Numbered from the stretch's first letter, positions 30,586 through 42,739 are shown. The stretch: 64,000 nucleotides of DNA from Adineta ricciae (GCA_905250025.1 CAJNOJ010000006.1:434001-498000); one strand, 5' to 3'. The notes: generated by a model from the letters alone, not told the origin. Made by a program: numbers and translations.

Positions 30586-31028
30586 TCAATGAATATCGGC
30601 AAGCGTTAGATTCGTCTTTTGAATGTTATCTTCGTTGGTCAAGATGGTATCGTTTAATCGTTGAATGAGATGCTGACGATGGTCGGCAGGTTGTTTAAGA
30701 GCGATGAAGAATCCGCCGTTGATTCGAAAACGTATGACAAATTTGAGAATCAACTCATCCAATGCGTCATTCTTTTTCGTTCTATAAAGACAAAATCTCT
30801 TTTATAGATAAACATCGACGGATCAGAAAAAAAAGCAAATAATTACGAGGGATATTTATTACACAATTTATCGAGTATATCGAAACATTGCACCGGATTG
30901 AGTGAGTCAAGTTTTGACGACAGTTCAGCGAAATTAATATCAATGATCTCATTATCAGCTAATCGATTGCACTCAGCGACATTTTCTTCATTCATGGCGG
31001 TTAAACCTCTCGCGATACCTAATTCCAT
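30586..31028 (-). CDS. small unrecognised protein, two exons
   Basis: Exons 30847-31028 and 30586-30781, joined by a 65-nt GTAATT...ATAG intron in correct phase; 125 residues. The start MELGIARGLTAMNEENVAEC is the first Met, but a TTTAG just upstream (near 31040) means another 5' exon is possible. The chain is mostly charged and helical (DINFAELSSKLDSLNPVQCF ... DELILKFVIRFRINGGFFIA), without Cys/His clusters or membrane segments. I do not recognise the family. The splice agreement and codon content support a real gene; function unknown. Confidence 0.5.
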
Positions 31029-31535
31029 TGAATTACTAAATCAAACGGCAAGTTCATCTTACTACACTTACTCCCTGAACAATATGGGCACAAGCATTTC
31101 CCCGAGTTATTCACCTGATGATTGCGTTCGCACATTTGTTTTTCTTGTTGCTTTTAAGTCAAAAGAAAACAATGAAAGTAAAACCTCTTGTTTTTCACCT
31201 GTGCATGCTCTCTCGAAGTACTCGATAAGAAAAAAAATAATCAAGTTTTCTTTGCTTAATCTCATAATCGTTAAACGCGAATGTTTGTCTAAAAAGCAGA
31301 AATTCGATAACTTATTCATTAATCTTTAATCAAAAACTAGTATTTATATATTTATTACTTTTTTCTCTGCATATTCTCATTATTAGTCTCGTCTCTAGAT
31401 GGCATAATATATCAGATCGAAGAATGAGAAAGACTTTCTGCTTGGCTTTTGTTTTTCTTTTTTGTATATGTATAAAACAGACATATATATTTATGAACAT
31501 GAAGAAGAGCGAACGATTTGTTTCCATGTTGAAGA
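31029..31535. other. spacer
   Basis: AT-rich spacer between the small minus-strand gene and the 3' end of the first B-box gene. ORFs here have no domain content. Confidence 0.45.
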
Positions 31536-32855
31536 CTAGAGTTTATGTAAGTTCACACCTCGTGCAGTTGATATGGCTAGCATATTCTGATCGAAGATTG
31601 TTGCGCAGAACGGAGGTGGATTGTATGCGGTAGATGATTTGATTTTACCATCTTTAGTGATGTGAAAGATTCGGGAAGTATTTCGATCCACCACTAGCCA
31701 TTCATTGTGAGTGATTAGACAACAACGCGTACGGATATTTTGACTATAAGGAATATTTAATCGAACGGACCAAAGTCGATCTAATGTCGCTGCTGATCTC
31801 ATTTCGATGTGAATCGTTTTCTCCGAGGGATTTTTAATCATCATACATATTCTTCCATTACTATAAACAATTCCGTTAATGACTTCATCACGTGTACAAG
31901 TATCTGGTGATTGCCATTGTTTGATCAGTTCAATTGTGGGCGATAAGCTGAATTCCATTATCGACGACCCCCAAACTTTTGTCGATAAGAATAGAGATGT
32001 TTCAGATGTTGTGCACGACAGCCATTTACTTTTCTGTAGCGTTTGAATGTTTTCAATGGCCATCGTGTCTTCGTCGACAAGAAAAACATCACTACCGTTA
32101 ATAACAATGAAACGATTCAATGCCACTGACCAGCACATATCATATATGGTTCCATAGATCCACGAGTTGTGTTTGACGATGTTTAATTCTCGATCGACGA
32201 GACAAAGATTCGGTTCTTGATGAATTAATAGGTAACGTTCATTACATGCTAACGGTGCCCAATTTTCGCGCGGATAGTTAATTGATTTCGCTGGCGTTGT
32301 CAATGATGATAAATCGAAACGATTACTATCTGAATCTTCTATTTGGATTAAACTATCGTCGAGAACCAAGGATTTGGTTTCTACACGAACTGACGTTTGC
32401 TCAATTTTACTCATCTCTTGTTCAAGATCGCGTACGGTAGATTTTAAAGCATCGATGTCTCGATGTGTTGCTTCTTGTTCTTGAATTAATTCCGATAATT
32501 TCGTACGCATTTGACTGATTTCTTGCCGTTGCTTCTCGGTTTTCTTTGCCACGTATCGTTCGAGTTCGCGGCATTTCTGATCAAAGAAATGATCAATTGT
32601 TTTGTGACAATCGCCGCGCCACTTCTCCAATTTCTGACGTGAATCGCTGCTCGAATTCTTCAGATTGAGCGATTTCAACCGATCACCAAGCGCATTGATC
32701 TCATCCGATAGAGGATTCAATTGCGAATTCAACGATGAATCATGTTCACGCATATGTTCACGACAAAAGTTTTGATTACATCCATAACATAAAGTTCGCG
32801 ATATTCGTCGACACGATTGGATTGCGCATGGTTGAGACATTGCTTGTTGATTCAA
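31536..32855 (-). CDS. B-box zinc finger / coiled-coil / propeller-like protein, copy 1
   Basis: Single exon, 439 residues. The N-terminal zinc-binding motif CAIQSCRRISRTLCYGC, then FCREHMREH, gives C-x4-C-x7-C-x2-C-x4-C-x2-H-x3-H, a B-box-like finger. A coiled coil covers about residues 45-160 (LQE/LEQE-rich). The C-terminal 250 residues are beta-rich with short repeated units (IYGTIYDMCWSVALNRFIVI; WLVVDRNTSRIFHITKDGKI) that look like propeller blades of NHL/TRIM type. There is no RING finger, so ligase activity is not predicted. It has a tandem paralogue at 33923-35215 with the same architecture. Function unknown; such genes are commonly expanded in bdelloids (knowledge, not seen here). 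Confidence 0.8.
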   Translation of the reverse strand: MNQQAMSQPCAIQSCRRISRTLCYGCNQNFCREHMREHDSSLNSQLNPLSDEINALGDRLKSLNLKNSSSDSRQKLEKWRGDCHKTIDHFFDQKCRELERYVAKKTEKQRQEISQMRTKLSELIQEQEATHRDIDALKSTVRDLEQEMSKIEQTSVRVETKSLVLDDSLIQIEDSDSNRFDLSSLTTPAKSINYPRENWAPLACNERYLLIHQEPNLCLVDRELNIVKHNSWIYGTIYDMCWSVALNRFIVINGSDVFLVDEDTMAIENIQTLQKSKWLSCTTSETSLFLSTKVWGSSIMEFSLSPTIELIKQWQSPDTCTRDEVINGIVYSNGRICMMIKNPSEKTIHIEMRSAATLDRLWSVRLNIPYSQNIRTRCCLITHNEWLVVDRNTSRIFHITKDGKIKSSTAYNPPPFCATIFDQNMLAISTARGVNLHKL

Positions 32856-33400
32856 ATCGAAAAATTGCTACCTTTTTTCTTATAGGCAATTGTTTGAAAG
32901 ACATTTCGAAAGAGAGAAAAACAACAGAACTTTTTTCGTACTCGATAAATAAACTCAACTGTTTGTTTGAAGAGAAAGGCAACCGTTGCTCTACACTCTC
33001 AAGTGAGCAGGGTGAAAGTGCACTTGTGAATGAAATATGAAAAAACAATGTTTAGAAAGAGAGAGAGAAAAATTCAGTTTGGGCGGAGAATGAAATGCTA
33101 GACTTTGTTTGTGCAAAATCGGAAAACAAAAATAAAGGCATCTAGCCGTGATTTGACAACAAATTATCAACAGCTGGAATTTCTCGAAAAGAACGTGTGT
33201 TTTTCTTTCTTGCATTCACTTTTACATTCAGAAGACTTTGAAAATGTTCTGATTGATATGCTCGAGAAATAAAAAAAAATGATGTTTGTTTAAAGCGGAG
33301 ACCTGACGTTTACCTCAATTTGACTTATTTTGATTTTCAGAACATTTTATTGAGTTCACCTATACGATGACTATTTTTCGGAAGTACTCAACTATCATCT
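32856..33400. other. spacer upstream of B-box copy 1
   Basis: A-rich, GA-rich spacer with no convincing coding exon; holds the promoter of the minus-strand B-box copy 1. Confidence 0.45.
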
Positions 33401-33918
33401 TCTGTCATTACACCGAAGCTTTCAATTGCAATTTGATGAATGTCATCGGATGACATTTGCGATCTATCCCAGAGGTATCTCATTCGAGGAGAAAACAATC
33501 AGTTATTGTTTGTTATCAGTCAAACTAGCTAGAGGCGAAAGAAACACAATGTTAACAGATTAAGGCCATATTCGTCTAGCAATCAATCATGACGTGAATG
33601 TCTTTGATGTTTTCGAAAAAAAAGAAACCTATGAAAAACTTTCTTCTGTTTTCTCTCTTCGCTGAATAAACTTCAAGTACCAGTAAACAACGTAGAATGA
33701 AATCGGGTAGAATACTAGATTCGTGTTGATACAATGGGTGCGTTGATAAGTTGTCATTGCGCAAATACAGTGAAACTATATATCTGCCGATAAATGCGAA
33801 ATATTTATTCAATGTTACTGATAAGTTTGGTTCGATTTGTAGGGATTGATAGAAAAATGTTAGCAAATGTTCTTTCTCTAATAGCAATCTTTGAGTAGGT
33901 ATTTGTTTATGAAATCGT
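33400..33918 (-). other. possible coding fragment between the B-box paralogues
   Basis: Two protein-like minus-strand stretches: about 33640-33918 (ERFHKQIPTQRLLLEKEHLL ... ILPDFILRCLL) and about 33400-33470 (YLWDRSQMSSDDIHQIAIES ... MTEDDS then stop). A TTTTAG acceptor-like site lies directly after the stop of B-box copy 2, and the two pieces can be joined in phase with an AAA|GTTTTT donor, but no start codon or 5' exon was found. It may be the tail of a gene whose upstream part lies beyond copy 2, or a decayed remnant. Helical content only; family not recognised. Coding status is uncertain. Confidence 0.3.
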
Positions 33919-33922
33919 TCGG

Positions 33923-35215
33923 CTAAAATTTATGCAACTGAACAGCTGATTTTGTTGAAACAGCTAATATATTGTTTCCCATTTTCATTGCACAGCATGG
34001 TGTTGGATGATATTCACATATAGCTTTCATTTTGCCATCATTCGTGATATGTATAAGTTTTGAATTGGCATGATCAGCAACAAGCCATTCATCTCGGTTG
34101 ATCAAACAGAATCGGTATGCTTGTTTTTCACTATAAATTATTTCTAATGCCATCGACCAGATTCGAGTCAATGTCGTTGCTGCTCGTAGTTCCAATCGAG
34201 CAAATCTCTGCTGATCATTGCTAATCATAATCGCTAGTTTATCATTGTTGTAGAATATTCCATCAATAGCTTCCTCTCTCGAACATGTATCCGGAGATTC
34301 CCATCTTTTAATAAACGACATCGAACGTAAAAGATTAAATTCAACAATGGATGAACTATAAACTTTTGTCGAGAGATACAGCGTCGTCGATGAGCACGTA
34401 CAGGAAAACCATTCTTGATAAGGAATCGAACGGACTTTACATATGACCATTGTGTTGCTTTCTAACACAAAAACTTCGTGTTCAGTGATTATAATAAACT
34501 GTTTGAGAACAGACGAGTAACACATGTCGTAAATCGGTCCAAATTTCCATGGTGCAAGTTTTAATGTTGCCAATGATTCATCGGTGACTACTAACGAATC
34601 TTGACGATGTAATAACAACACTTGATTATCAGTCGCCAATGGTGTATAGCTTTTCCCACTTCGTTCAATTGCTCGATGGACAGATAGAATATTTGTGAGA
34701 TTGAAAACTTGTTCGTAGTTGATTGTATTTTTATCAATGACTAATGGGTTCGTTTGAAGGTGAAAATCGTTTTGTGTGAGTCGATCAATGTCACGTTGAA
34801 GTGATTGGATTTTGAATGTTAATAAATGTATTAATTCGTGTGTTGTATCTTGCTCGTTCATAGACGTTATGATTCTCGTTCGAATTTCCAGTAGTTCTTC
34901 TTCATGTTGTTTCATCTGTTCCATTGCATACGCGTCTAACTCTTGAATTTTTTCCGTAAAATAAGCATCAACGGCAAGATGCGCCTTTTGTCGCCATTCT
35001 TCTAATTGTTGGAACGATTTTTGCAAGATAACCATTTTATCCAAACCTTTCAGTTGATCTTGTATTTGATTAACTTGATCAATCAATGGATTTAGTTGTA
35101 AATGAGTAGCGAGAGAGTGTTGGAACATGTGTTCGCGACAGAAATTTGATTTACAACCATGGCAGAGTGCATGTGGAACGCGTTCACATGCTTCGAATGA
35201 GCACTTGTTCGACAT
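33923..35215 (-). CDS. B-box zinc finger / coiled-coil / propeller-like protein, copy 2
   Basis: Single exon, 430 residues, same layout as copy 1: finger CSFEACERVPHALCHGC then FCREHMFQH with identical spacing, coiled coil about residues 40-150, and a beta-rich C-terminal half with matching units (PIYDMCYSSVLKQFIIIT; WLVADHANSKLIHITNDGKM). Many positions match copy 1 (LYLSTKV, SSIVEF, SPDTC, ending VQLHKF against VNLHKL), so the two are clearly paralogous but well diverged, not a recent duplication. Both are on the minus strand. No RING. Role unknown. Confidence 0.8.
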   Translation of the reverse strand: MSNKCSFEACERVPHALCHGCKSNFCREHMFQHSLATHLQLNPLIDQVNQIQDQLKGLDKMVILQKSFQQLEEWRQKAHLAVDAYFTEKIQELDAYAMEQMKQHEEELLEIRTRIITSMNEQDTTHELIHLLTFKIQSLQRDIDRLTQNDFHLQTNPLVIDKNTINYEQVFNLTNILSVHRAIERSGKSYTPLATDNQVLLLHRQDSLVVTDESLATLKLAPWKFGPIYDMCYSSVLKQFIIITEHEVFVLESNTMVICKVRSIPYQEWFSCTCSSTTLYLSTKVYSSSIVEFNLLRSMSFIKRWESPDTCSREEAIDGIFYNNDKLAIMISNDQQRFARLELRAATTLTRIWSMALEIIYSEKQAYRFCLINRDEWLVADHANSKLIHITNDGKMKAICEYHPTPCCAMKMGNNILAVSTKSAVQLHKF

Positions 35216-35786
35216 GGCGATGAAAAATTTGGAAACAAATATCTGTTTTCTAAAAAACGCAAAAGCAGTTTGCTGATTGATTCGTCAACAATTATCGATC
35301 GACGTAATGCACATGGCTTTTACTTTTTTTCGTTGTCGATGCAAACAAATTCTGTAGAAAGAAGAAAAGTTTTGAGAAGAGAGTTTATTTTCGGGTGGAA
35401 AACTCGGTAGATTTCGACTATAGTATCTGCAGATCGAGACATCAACTTTTAATCTTCATACAGTCGACAATTGAACAGTACAAATGTTTCTTTTGCAGAG
35501 TTATTCTGCGGCGCTGTCAGATGTCGCACATGGGCAGTAGACGTCATCATATTCCAATCAAAATTCTCGACATAATTTCAATTCTATTCTTAAAAAATCT
35601 ATTTTTTGATCATTTTATTCTCATCCATTGTATATTGACTGAATCTGTCATCGGATACTTTCTTGAAACTACGCAACAGTAGCTAAAAGTGGCTGCTCGA
35701 ATGGCTTCTTACGGATCGATTGATTTTGTTAATTTATGCACTTATCTGTCAACATTCCTGTTCTTATTTTCAGATAATATTCCACC
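35216..35786. other. divergent spacer, B-box copy 2 / FAM184
   Basis: About 570 bp between the start of B-box copy 2 (minus) and the FAM184 ATG (plus). A TTTTCAG just before 35775 could end a 5'-UTR intron of FAM184. No coding signal. Confidence 0.45.
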
Positions 35787-38700
35787 ATGGCTAGTACGAA
35801 GATGTTCACGAAGAATCATCATTCGTCCAATACATCTTATTTTCAACAGCAGCAGCAAGCAGCACCGTCATCGACAGCGAATTCGAATTTCGACGAAGAA
35901 ACGACATTGACACAAGAGATGCATGTTAAAATGGCAAAAAAGATCGCTCAATTAACTAAAGTATGTATTTGACAAGTGAACTTCGTCGTTTGTTATCTTT
36001 GTCTTATCTATTATTTGCAAATATGAGAAGGAGAAACGAAACAAGAGAGTGAGAGAGAAAGAAAAAGCACCATGTCTTTGACAAACAATATACACTGTGT
36101 AATAAAAACACGAATTTTGTGTCAAGAGCAAAATTGTTCGTCAAATGTGAACGATTAAACATCGGCACCCGTTTCGGTGGATATTGAATTTACTGGAACG
36201 TTCGTTGATGTCGTCGTCGTCGTCGTCTTCGATGTCTGTCCGCCTGGTAGAATTGCAGTGTTCGGTGCCAGAATTTTACGTAGAAATTCATCTCGAAGGC
36301 AACCTTGAACAAATTCATTTCGAAGAACAACATCTACACAGAAAAACAAACGAAAATGAGTTTTTTCGCTTATCTATCAACGACAATAACTGACCATCTT
36401 TCTCCTTATTCAAACGTTGCATAATCAAATCAACACGTTTATCGGGTGATTTATCACCACTACGGTCTTCTTCATTAGCTAAATCGTACATAGCTTCGAT
36501 GATTTTTGTCATATCTTTTCGATTAATTCGGCCGTCTTTATTTTGATCTGAAATGAGAAAGCAAATCATCAGCGCAACTCAGGTCACTTCATCGCATCTG
36601 TTACCATAAATGTCAAATGCCATTTTCAGTTTTTCTTCGAGATTTCCATGTTGAGACACTCCGACAGCAAGTCTACAACGAAACTGTATTATTCATGCGA
36701 TCGATGAGAAATCACTTACAAAAATTCCGTAAAATCAATCCAATTATTATTGTCCGTATCGAATGCTTTGAATACAAAATTACAATATTTATCCGCTTTC
36801 CCTTCGGGATAGAATTTCTACGAAAAATAGAACAAGAAAATGTTCAGTTTCATTCAATTGTCTACATACCTTATAGACGTTTAGAAATTGTTTCTTATCG
36901 AGTTTACCCGACGGACAATCTTTGAGAAAACCTGTGTGCCATGCTTGAATCTCTTCTTCAGTATATTGAGTATTTAATTTTAATTCTTTAATATCATCAT
37001 CGCTTAATATCGTAGGATCTTTTTTTCCTTTACCACCAGCTTTATTTCCCATGCTTGTTTATTAAAAAGAAATTTTTATCTAAAAAATACGCTTTTTGTC
37101 TTTTCTCCCTGTTTTTTCGTCTCCTTTTCTCGTTTACAAAGAAGAAAACGCACATGTACACTGGATTAGTGAGTATAGGCATAAGATAAACAAACAAGAC
37201 ATACGTTTTGGAAGTTTCAATTTCTTATTTTTTCAAATCGGACGTTTGTTAGGACGTCAAATTGTGTGCAAGTCATTTACAGGCTGAAATGGCTATGCAT
37301 AAAGTGTGCGACAAAAAAAATGATTACATGGAGAGTCTCGTGCGCAACACATGAAGACGAAGAAAAGAAAAGAGCGTAGAAGAAGCGCACACATATACAC
37401 GGAAAGAGGGACAGAGAGAAGAGAAAAAAAGAAACAAGCGAGCGAGCACGTAACGAACAAGTAAAAAGAGAAATGTTGAAACCTTGTACATGTATTCAGC
37501 GTGGCAATAGTTGTGTTCTATGTATATGAAGACTGTGCTTTGGTATGCGAGAGATTGTACGTTGTACATATGTATTGCGCTCTGTTCTATTCTTACTTCG
37601 TTTTTCTTCTCCCTTTACAGCAGCAATGGATGAACATATCATAAGAATAAAAATAAGACGAATCAAAACGAAAAAAAAAACATTACTTCCTCTTGCATAT
37701 CGATCGAGAAAGATTATGTGTCAATATAAGGATTTTTTACTCGTTTTCTTTCTTCTTCTTGTTGTTTCATATCAAATAGCTTGACCTTCTTGAGAATACT
37801 GATCATACTTGAGTAAAAAAGATGCTGCCCTTTTCATTTCTTAGCTATTCTTCCCAGAGTCAGTTACACTAACAAAAAATGTTGTTATACTTCGTATAAA
37901 CATTATATATAACAATGTACATTATGTTTTTCTTCTCTTTCAATCGTACTCAAGTATTTATTTGATCGGTATTTGCATTAACACGTCATCAATAGTTGAA
38001 GGCTCGAGTATTAACCATTCCAGTTCGAGACATCCTTTCTGACGAGTTGATAATTATCAAACATAGTCGTTAGGACGAGGACAATCAAACTGACACGAGC
38101 TAGTATGATAATTATCGATTTTATTTGATGTATAGAACATCCTAATCGAATTACATCCTACATGGAATTTCTTCGATGTTTGACATTGGCGACTATATGA
38201 AGAACTATTCGTAAATGATAATGATTTTCGGAAGGAAATTGAGAGAAAACAGGTGTTTGTCTTCGTGTATCTGTCAATATAACTCATATGGAGATGATGT
38301 CGGAGTCAAAAACTGATCGGATTACAAGGTTTAATTAGTTTCATCTCACATTAATACATGTTTCGCTCGAATTGAACAACAATGGCGACGAATTTCTTCT
38401 ATTTAGGTGATCTATACATTGAATACGAAAGTTGACGAACATGAAACTTATGTATCGAATTTAAAACAAGCGTTTGAACAGGAAAAAGCCGCTTTGGCAA
38501 CAAACGCTTCAGCTCGCATCGATGATTTACTTCAACGTGTCGAGAAACTTTCTTCAATTAAAACAACACAGAATTCTCTGTATGAAAACAAGATTCATAT
38601 GCTTGAATCCGAGAGGTAATTGCTTTCCTTGATCTCTTGCACGCTTCCATATGAATATTCTTCTAGACAAAATCAAGCTAACGAACTCCTGCGTGTTCAA

Positions 38701-41700
38701 CAGTCAGCAGTTGAACATGAACACGAATTAGCGGAAGATTTCCGAGCAAAAATTTCTACACTCAAACAAGAGATAAATCGTATAAAACAGATCTACGATG
38801 ATCAGTTAACAAATCTGAAATGTGGACACAAACAAGCATTAGATCAACTTCACGAGAAACATCAGCTGGAAGTGGAGAAATTAAAAGTTGAAATGAAACA
38901 TCTATTCGATGTGGAAAGCGAAGCTCAGACGAAGTTCTTTTCTCAAACTATTGAAGATCTTAAACGCGAACATAATGATCTGCTGACGAAACAACGAGAT
39001 CAACAATTGACACAGAATGAATTAGGACAGGAGTATATGAAGGAGAAGCAACAATTAGAAAAACGAATTCAGATGTTCGAAGACCAAATCGAGCAGATTC
39101 AAAGTAAATTTCAATTAGAATTTACTGAGCAAAAGCATCAATTGGAAACAAAAATGAACGATTACACAAAACTACAAAGTGAATTCGACGAATACAAGTT
39201 GCATTATAAAACGAATTCAAGCAATCTTACCGAAATCCACGAACAAGTAACTAATGACGACGACTCATCGAAATCAACTCGCGTTTTTTTCATTTTCTTT
39301 CTAGTTCATTAAACAAAAAGATGAATGTGAACAATTGAAGCAAAAATTAGACAAAACCTATGGCGAGATGAACTCAGTCAAGGAGAAACTTCATAAACAA
39401 TCAACTGAATTGGATGAGAAATCAAGTAAGGCCTACTGAACCTTTGCAATCCGAATGCATAGAGATATGTCAAGAACAGACACAGGATAAGATCGTCTTA
39501 TTCTATCAGATTAACTGACAAAACTGAGCTATATTTTGAATTGTAGAAGTAAAGAACTAAACACGCTCGAAGCTACTTTGCTTACTTGATTATACACACA
39601 TAAGTACGCAAACAAACACTTGAATCATATCCGGAAGGACATAGGAGACTTTCGAGGATAACTCTAATGAAACACTAAAGCATATTCATGTTGGGTTTGC
39701 CATTGTAGAATTGATTAAAGAGAAAGAAGCGTTCGGTCGTCAATTAGAAGGAGATTTAACAAGTTGTCGGAAAGAGCTACAACTAGCATCAGATCGTTTA
39801 CGGCACATGCAGGAAGATCAACACACACAACTGACACAATCGGAATCAACAACAAACTATCTTGAACGACGGATACACGAATTGGATAAAGTAGAATTTT
39901 GCTCTTGTTATGATTAACCCTCAGTCGACTTTTCAATTAGACAATCCATGAATTGACATTAGAAAAGCAGCAGATAATGGTTAAATACGATCGGGAACTA
40001 ACAGACCTGCGTGAAACTTATGAAAATCAAGTGGAATTATGCAAGAAGGAAATGCAAAACGAACTTCATCGTCTAACTGAACATCAGCAACAGTTAATAA
40101 CTGACGAACAGACGCGAGGACGAACAAATTTACAAGCAAAAGAACAAGTACAAGAGAGATTTGTCGAATTGACTGAATCCTTCATTTTTCTTTTGTTCAT
40201 TAGGAACTTCGTCAACAATTCGAAACGGAGAAAAATGATCTTCTCGCTCAATGGAAAGCGGAAATCAATCTAAATAAATCTGAACAGAATGAGATTAATC
40301 AACAATTGAATCAAATCAAAGATTCGTATATGAAACAAGTAATTCGATTTAGTCCTTCTTACAGTATCGAAACAAGCTCTTCTTCCTTCAATTAGATCGA
40401 TCAATTGAAAGCACGTTTAGAAGATACTGAAAATAAATTTTCGAATATTGATAAAGAACTTGCCGAAAGTCAAGTATCGAATAAAGAATACAAGAAACAA
40501 ATTGACAAACTTCAAGCCGATCTCGAAAAGCAATTGAAAAGCGCACAACAATTTCAAGTACGTATGAATTCTTGGTCAGAAGACAAACCTGACTGAATAA
40601 TTTCCCTTTAGATAGAATGCGATCATTTGAAAAAACACTGTAAAGAATTGGAAATACATTCGACCACAGAGTTGAAAGATAAAATCGATAAGTTAGCCAT
40701 GGAATTAAACGATAAATGGTCAAAGAAATTGAAGTATGAAACGTGTGATCTCCGTTTTGTTGACTTTGAATTGTTCATTTATGTAGAACGGATTGCGAGA
40801 AGATTCGTAAAGAAATAACTCAACAAAAAGATGAAGAAAAACAGAAGGCATTAGAAGAGTTACAACGACAAAAGCAAAACGAATTATTATCCACACAGAA
40901 TCGAATTGAAGAACTCGAACAACAAGTGAATAATTAAACACTAAAAAAAACGACTTTGTTCCAAAAATCAAGTTCATTATAGATTTACCAGATGAAGAAT
41001 GAAGCGTTGACTGAGCAGCAAAAGTCGAAAGAAGACGCTTTGGTTGCATTACAAAATGCCAATGAAGATAAACGTCGTGCGATCAATGAGTTTCAAATGC
41101 GTATACAAGATCTGACAACACAAATTCAACGACTAGAAGCGAAGACCAAAGAAGATTCCCTCGAACAGAAACTGCAATTGGAAAAAGAACATCTCGTAAA
41201 ATCAATCAAATCTTTCCTCTGTTCGACTCACAAAAGAAAATCTCCGTCGTTCTGTTTCAGAATCAAATCAATGAATTGAAGAATCGTCAATTGGAAGATA
41301 TTCGAGGACAACAATTGGCTTACAATACACATTTGGAAACAGTACGTGCTGACCACGAACGTGTATTGACGTTAGAAATTGAAAAAATTAACGTTCAGCA
41401 CCAGTCGAATCTCGGTGGGTGAACCGTTTGGAAACGAAATATTCTGATATATGCATTCGAATATGTAGATCAACAACGAAAAGAATTGGCTAAATTACAT
41501 TCGAGTGAATTAGAGGAGAAAGAACGAGGTCATGTCAAGGAATTAGCAGCTGTGCGTTTACAACTGGATCGGGCGTTGGAAATCGCGAAAATCAAGGTGG
41601 AACATCAGATATTTAATGTATTTTCATATGTTTCAGAAAATCGTTTATTTTTAGGAACGTGAAGCTGACTTACGTATTGAAGATTTGACAAGTGATCTTA

Positions 41701-42598
41701 CTACGAAAAAAAATCGTATCGATAGTTGTCTACGAGATATACGTGAGCTGGAAAGTCAAATAGAACAGTTGCATAGCGAAGCAAATTTACGTAGTAAAGA
41801 ACTTCAACGTGTTCGAAATGAAGTTCAAAAAGAAATGAAGTATATTATCACTAAATTCTATTTTCGATCACACGTTTTTCTATTTAGACACCGGGAAGAG
41901 AAATTACGCAACCAGAACGATGAGAAAATTCGTGACCTTATCAAAGCACATGAAACTGAAGAGAAACAACTGTTAGAAGAATTCACCAAAGCGCACGATC
42001 TACTCAAAGCACGCATAACAGAACTTCAAATGAAGTAAAACCTTTGAACAAATGTCCTATCAGTGAACTATACTTTCATTTTTTCAATAGTTATAACGAA
42101 GCGGAAGAACGCTATCGTAGGCGTGAATCTCGTGCTGAAGATCTCGAGTTAATCTCGACACTTCAGCAAACGATTGCTTCATATCAAGAACAACTGAAAA
42201 AGATTCATGTAAATCGGCAAATACGTGTATATTGAAAGTTGAAAGATTCGTTTTCTTTTGTTTAGGACGAAAAGAAACTTCTTCAGATGGAATTAGTCAA
42301 TCGAGAGACGAACTTTAACAAAGTTTTCACTAACGCTCCATCTTCCAGTGTGGGTGTTCTCAATCCTTTAGCATTTAATACAAAATTTGTAAGTTCCATA
42401 CTCTCTCCAATCCATACCTTTGCATTTGTTAATTTCCTGCAGGTGCCACGTAGTTCTGACGGAAGTGTACCATCCCGTCTAAAATCTCAATCACCTCGTC
42501 CAACTAAACTCGAGCCATTAGTTCCGAACGGCGAAGCTCCACCTGATTTGACATTGAAATCGAATAAGCCGTTATTACCTAAGCGTTTCGTGAAATAG
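35787..42598 (+). CDS. FAM184A: FAM184-family coiled-coil protein
   Basis: Eighteen exons from 35787-35960 and 38407-38615 to 42443-42598; 1084 residues, all phases consistent. The conserved N-terminal block (TQEMHVKMAKKIAQLTKVIY then LNTKVDEHE) and C-terminal block (LQMELVNRETNFNKVF ... SSVGVLNPLA) match vertebrate FAM184A/B, with a very long Glu/Lys/Gln-rich coiled coil between them. A short Pro/Ser tail ends LLPKRFVK. Function of the family is poorly defined; human copies are secreted/cytoplasmic in databases, so I assign none. Intron 1 (35961-38406, 2446 nt) is far longer than the other introns and contains an EF-hand gene on the opposite strand. The symbol marks family, as A and B cannot be separated. 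Confidence 0.9.
36155..37052 (-). CDS. NCS-type EF-hand protein nested in FAM184 intron 1
   Basis: Five exons: 36870-37052, 36720-36817, 36605-36672, 36395-36547 and 36155-36333; 226 residues. It starts MGNKAGGKGKKD (Gly2, possible myristoylation, basic patch). EF1 is degenerate (GFLKDCPSGKLDKKQF), EF2 is FKAFDTDNNNWIDFTEF, EF3 is FDIYDQNKDGRINRKDM and EF4 is LNKEKDGDVVLRNEF. The family core is followed by a tail rich in Thr/Ser (SKTTTTTTSTN) encoded by an ACG/GTC trinucleotide run at about 36209-36227, absent from the paralogue at 29-30 kb. Intron 4 uses a weak GTCAGT donor. The gene lies wholly inside FAM184 intron 1, in antisense orientation. NCS subgroup not decided. Confidence 0.88.
37053..38406. 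other. rest of FAM184 intron 1
   Basis: About 1.35 kb upstream of the nested gene and inside FAM184 intron 1. It must hold the nested gene's promoter. Purine-rich stretch 37360-37440. No further exon recognised. Confidence 0.5.
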
Positions 42599-42739
42599 AA
42601 ATTTACATTACGTTGCCAAATAAACTCAACGTTTCTCCATGGTTTTATGTAAAGTTTTCTTTGCCTTTATTTCTGTTTTCGAAAAGCAAAATATCCGTTA
42701 TTGTAAATGTTATTTTACAATAAAAAAAAGATATATTTC

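Noticed and set aside
30898-31329. 143-codon plus-strand ORF
   Set aside because: Antisense to the small spliced minus-strand gene and then running into low-complexity AT-rich sequence.
33576-33887. Assignment of the fragment to the SAPS (PP6 regulatory) family
   Set aside because: Only a loose helical similarity; too weak to name a family.
29204-37052. Recent tandem duplication of the two EF-hand genes
   Set aside because: Exon numbers, intron positions and tails differ, and sequence identity is low, so they are not recent copies.
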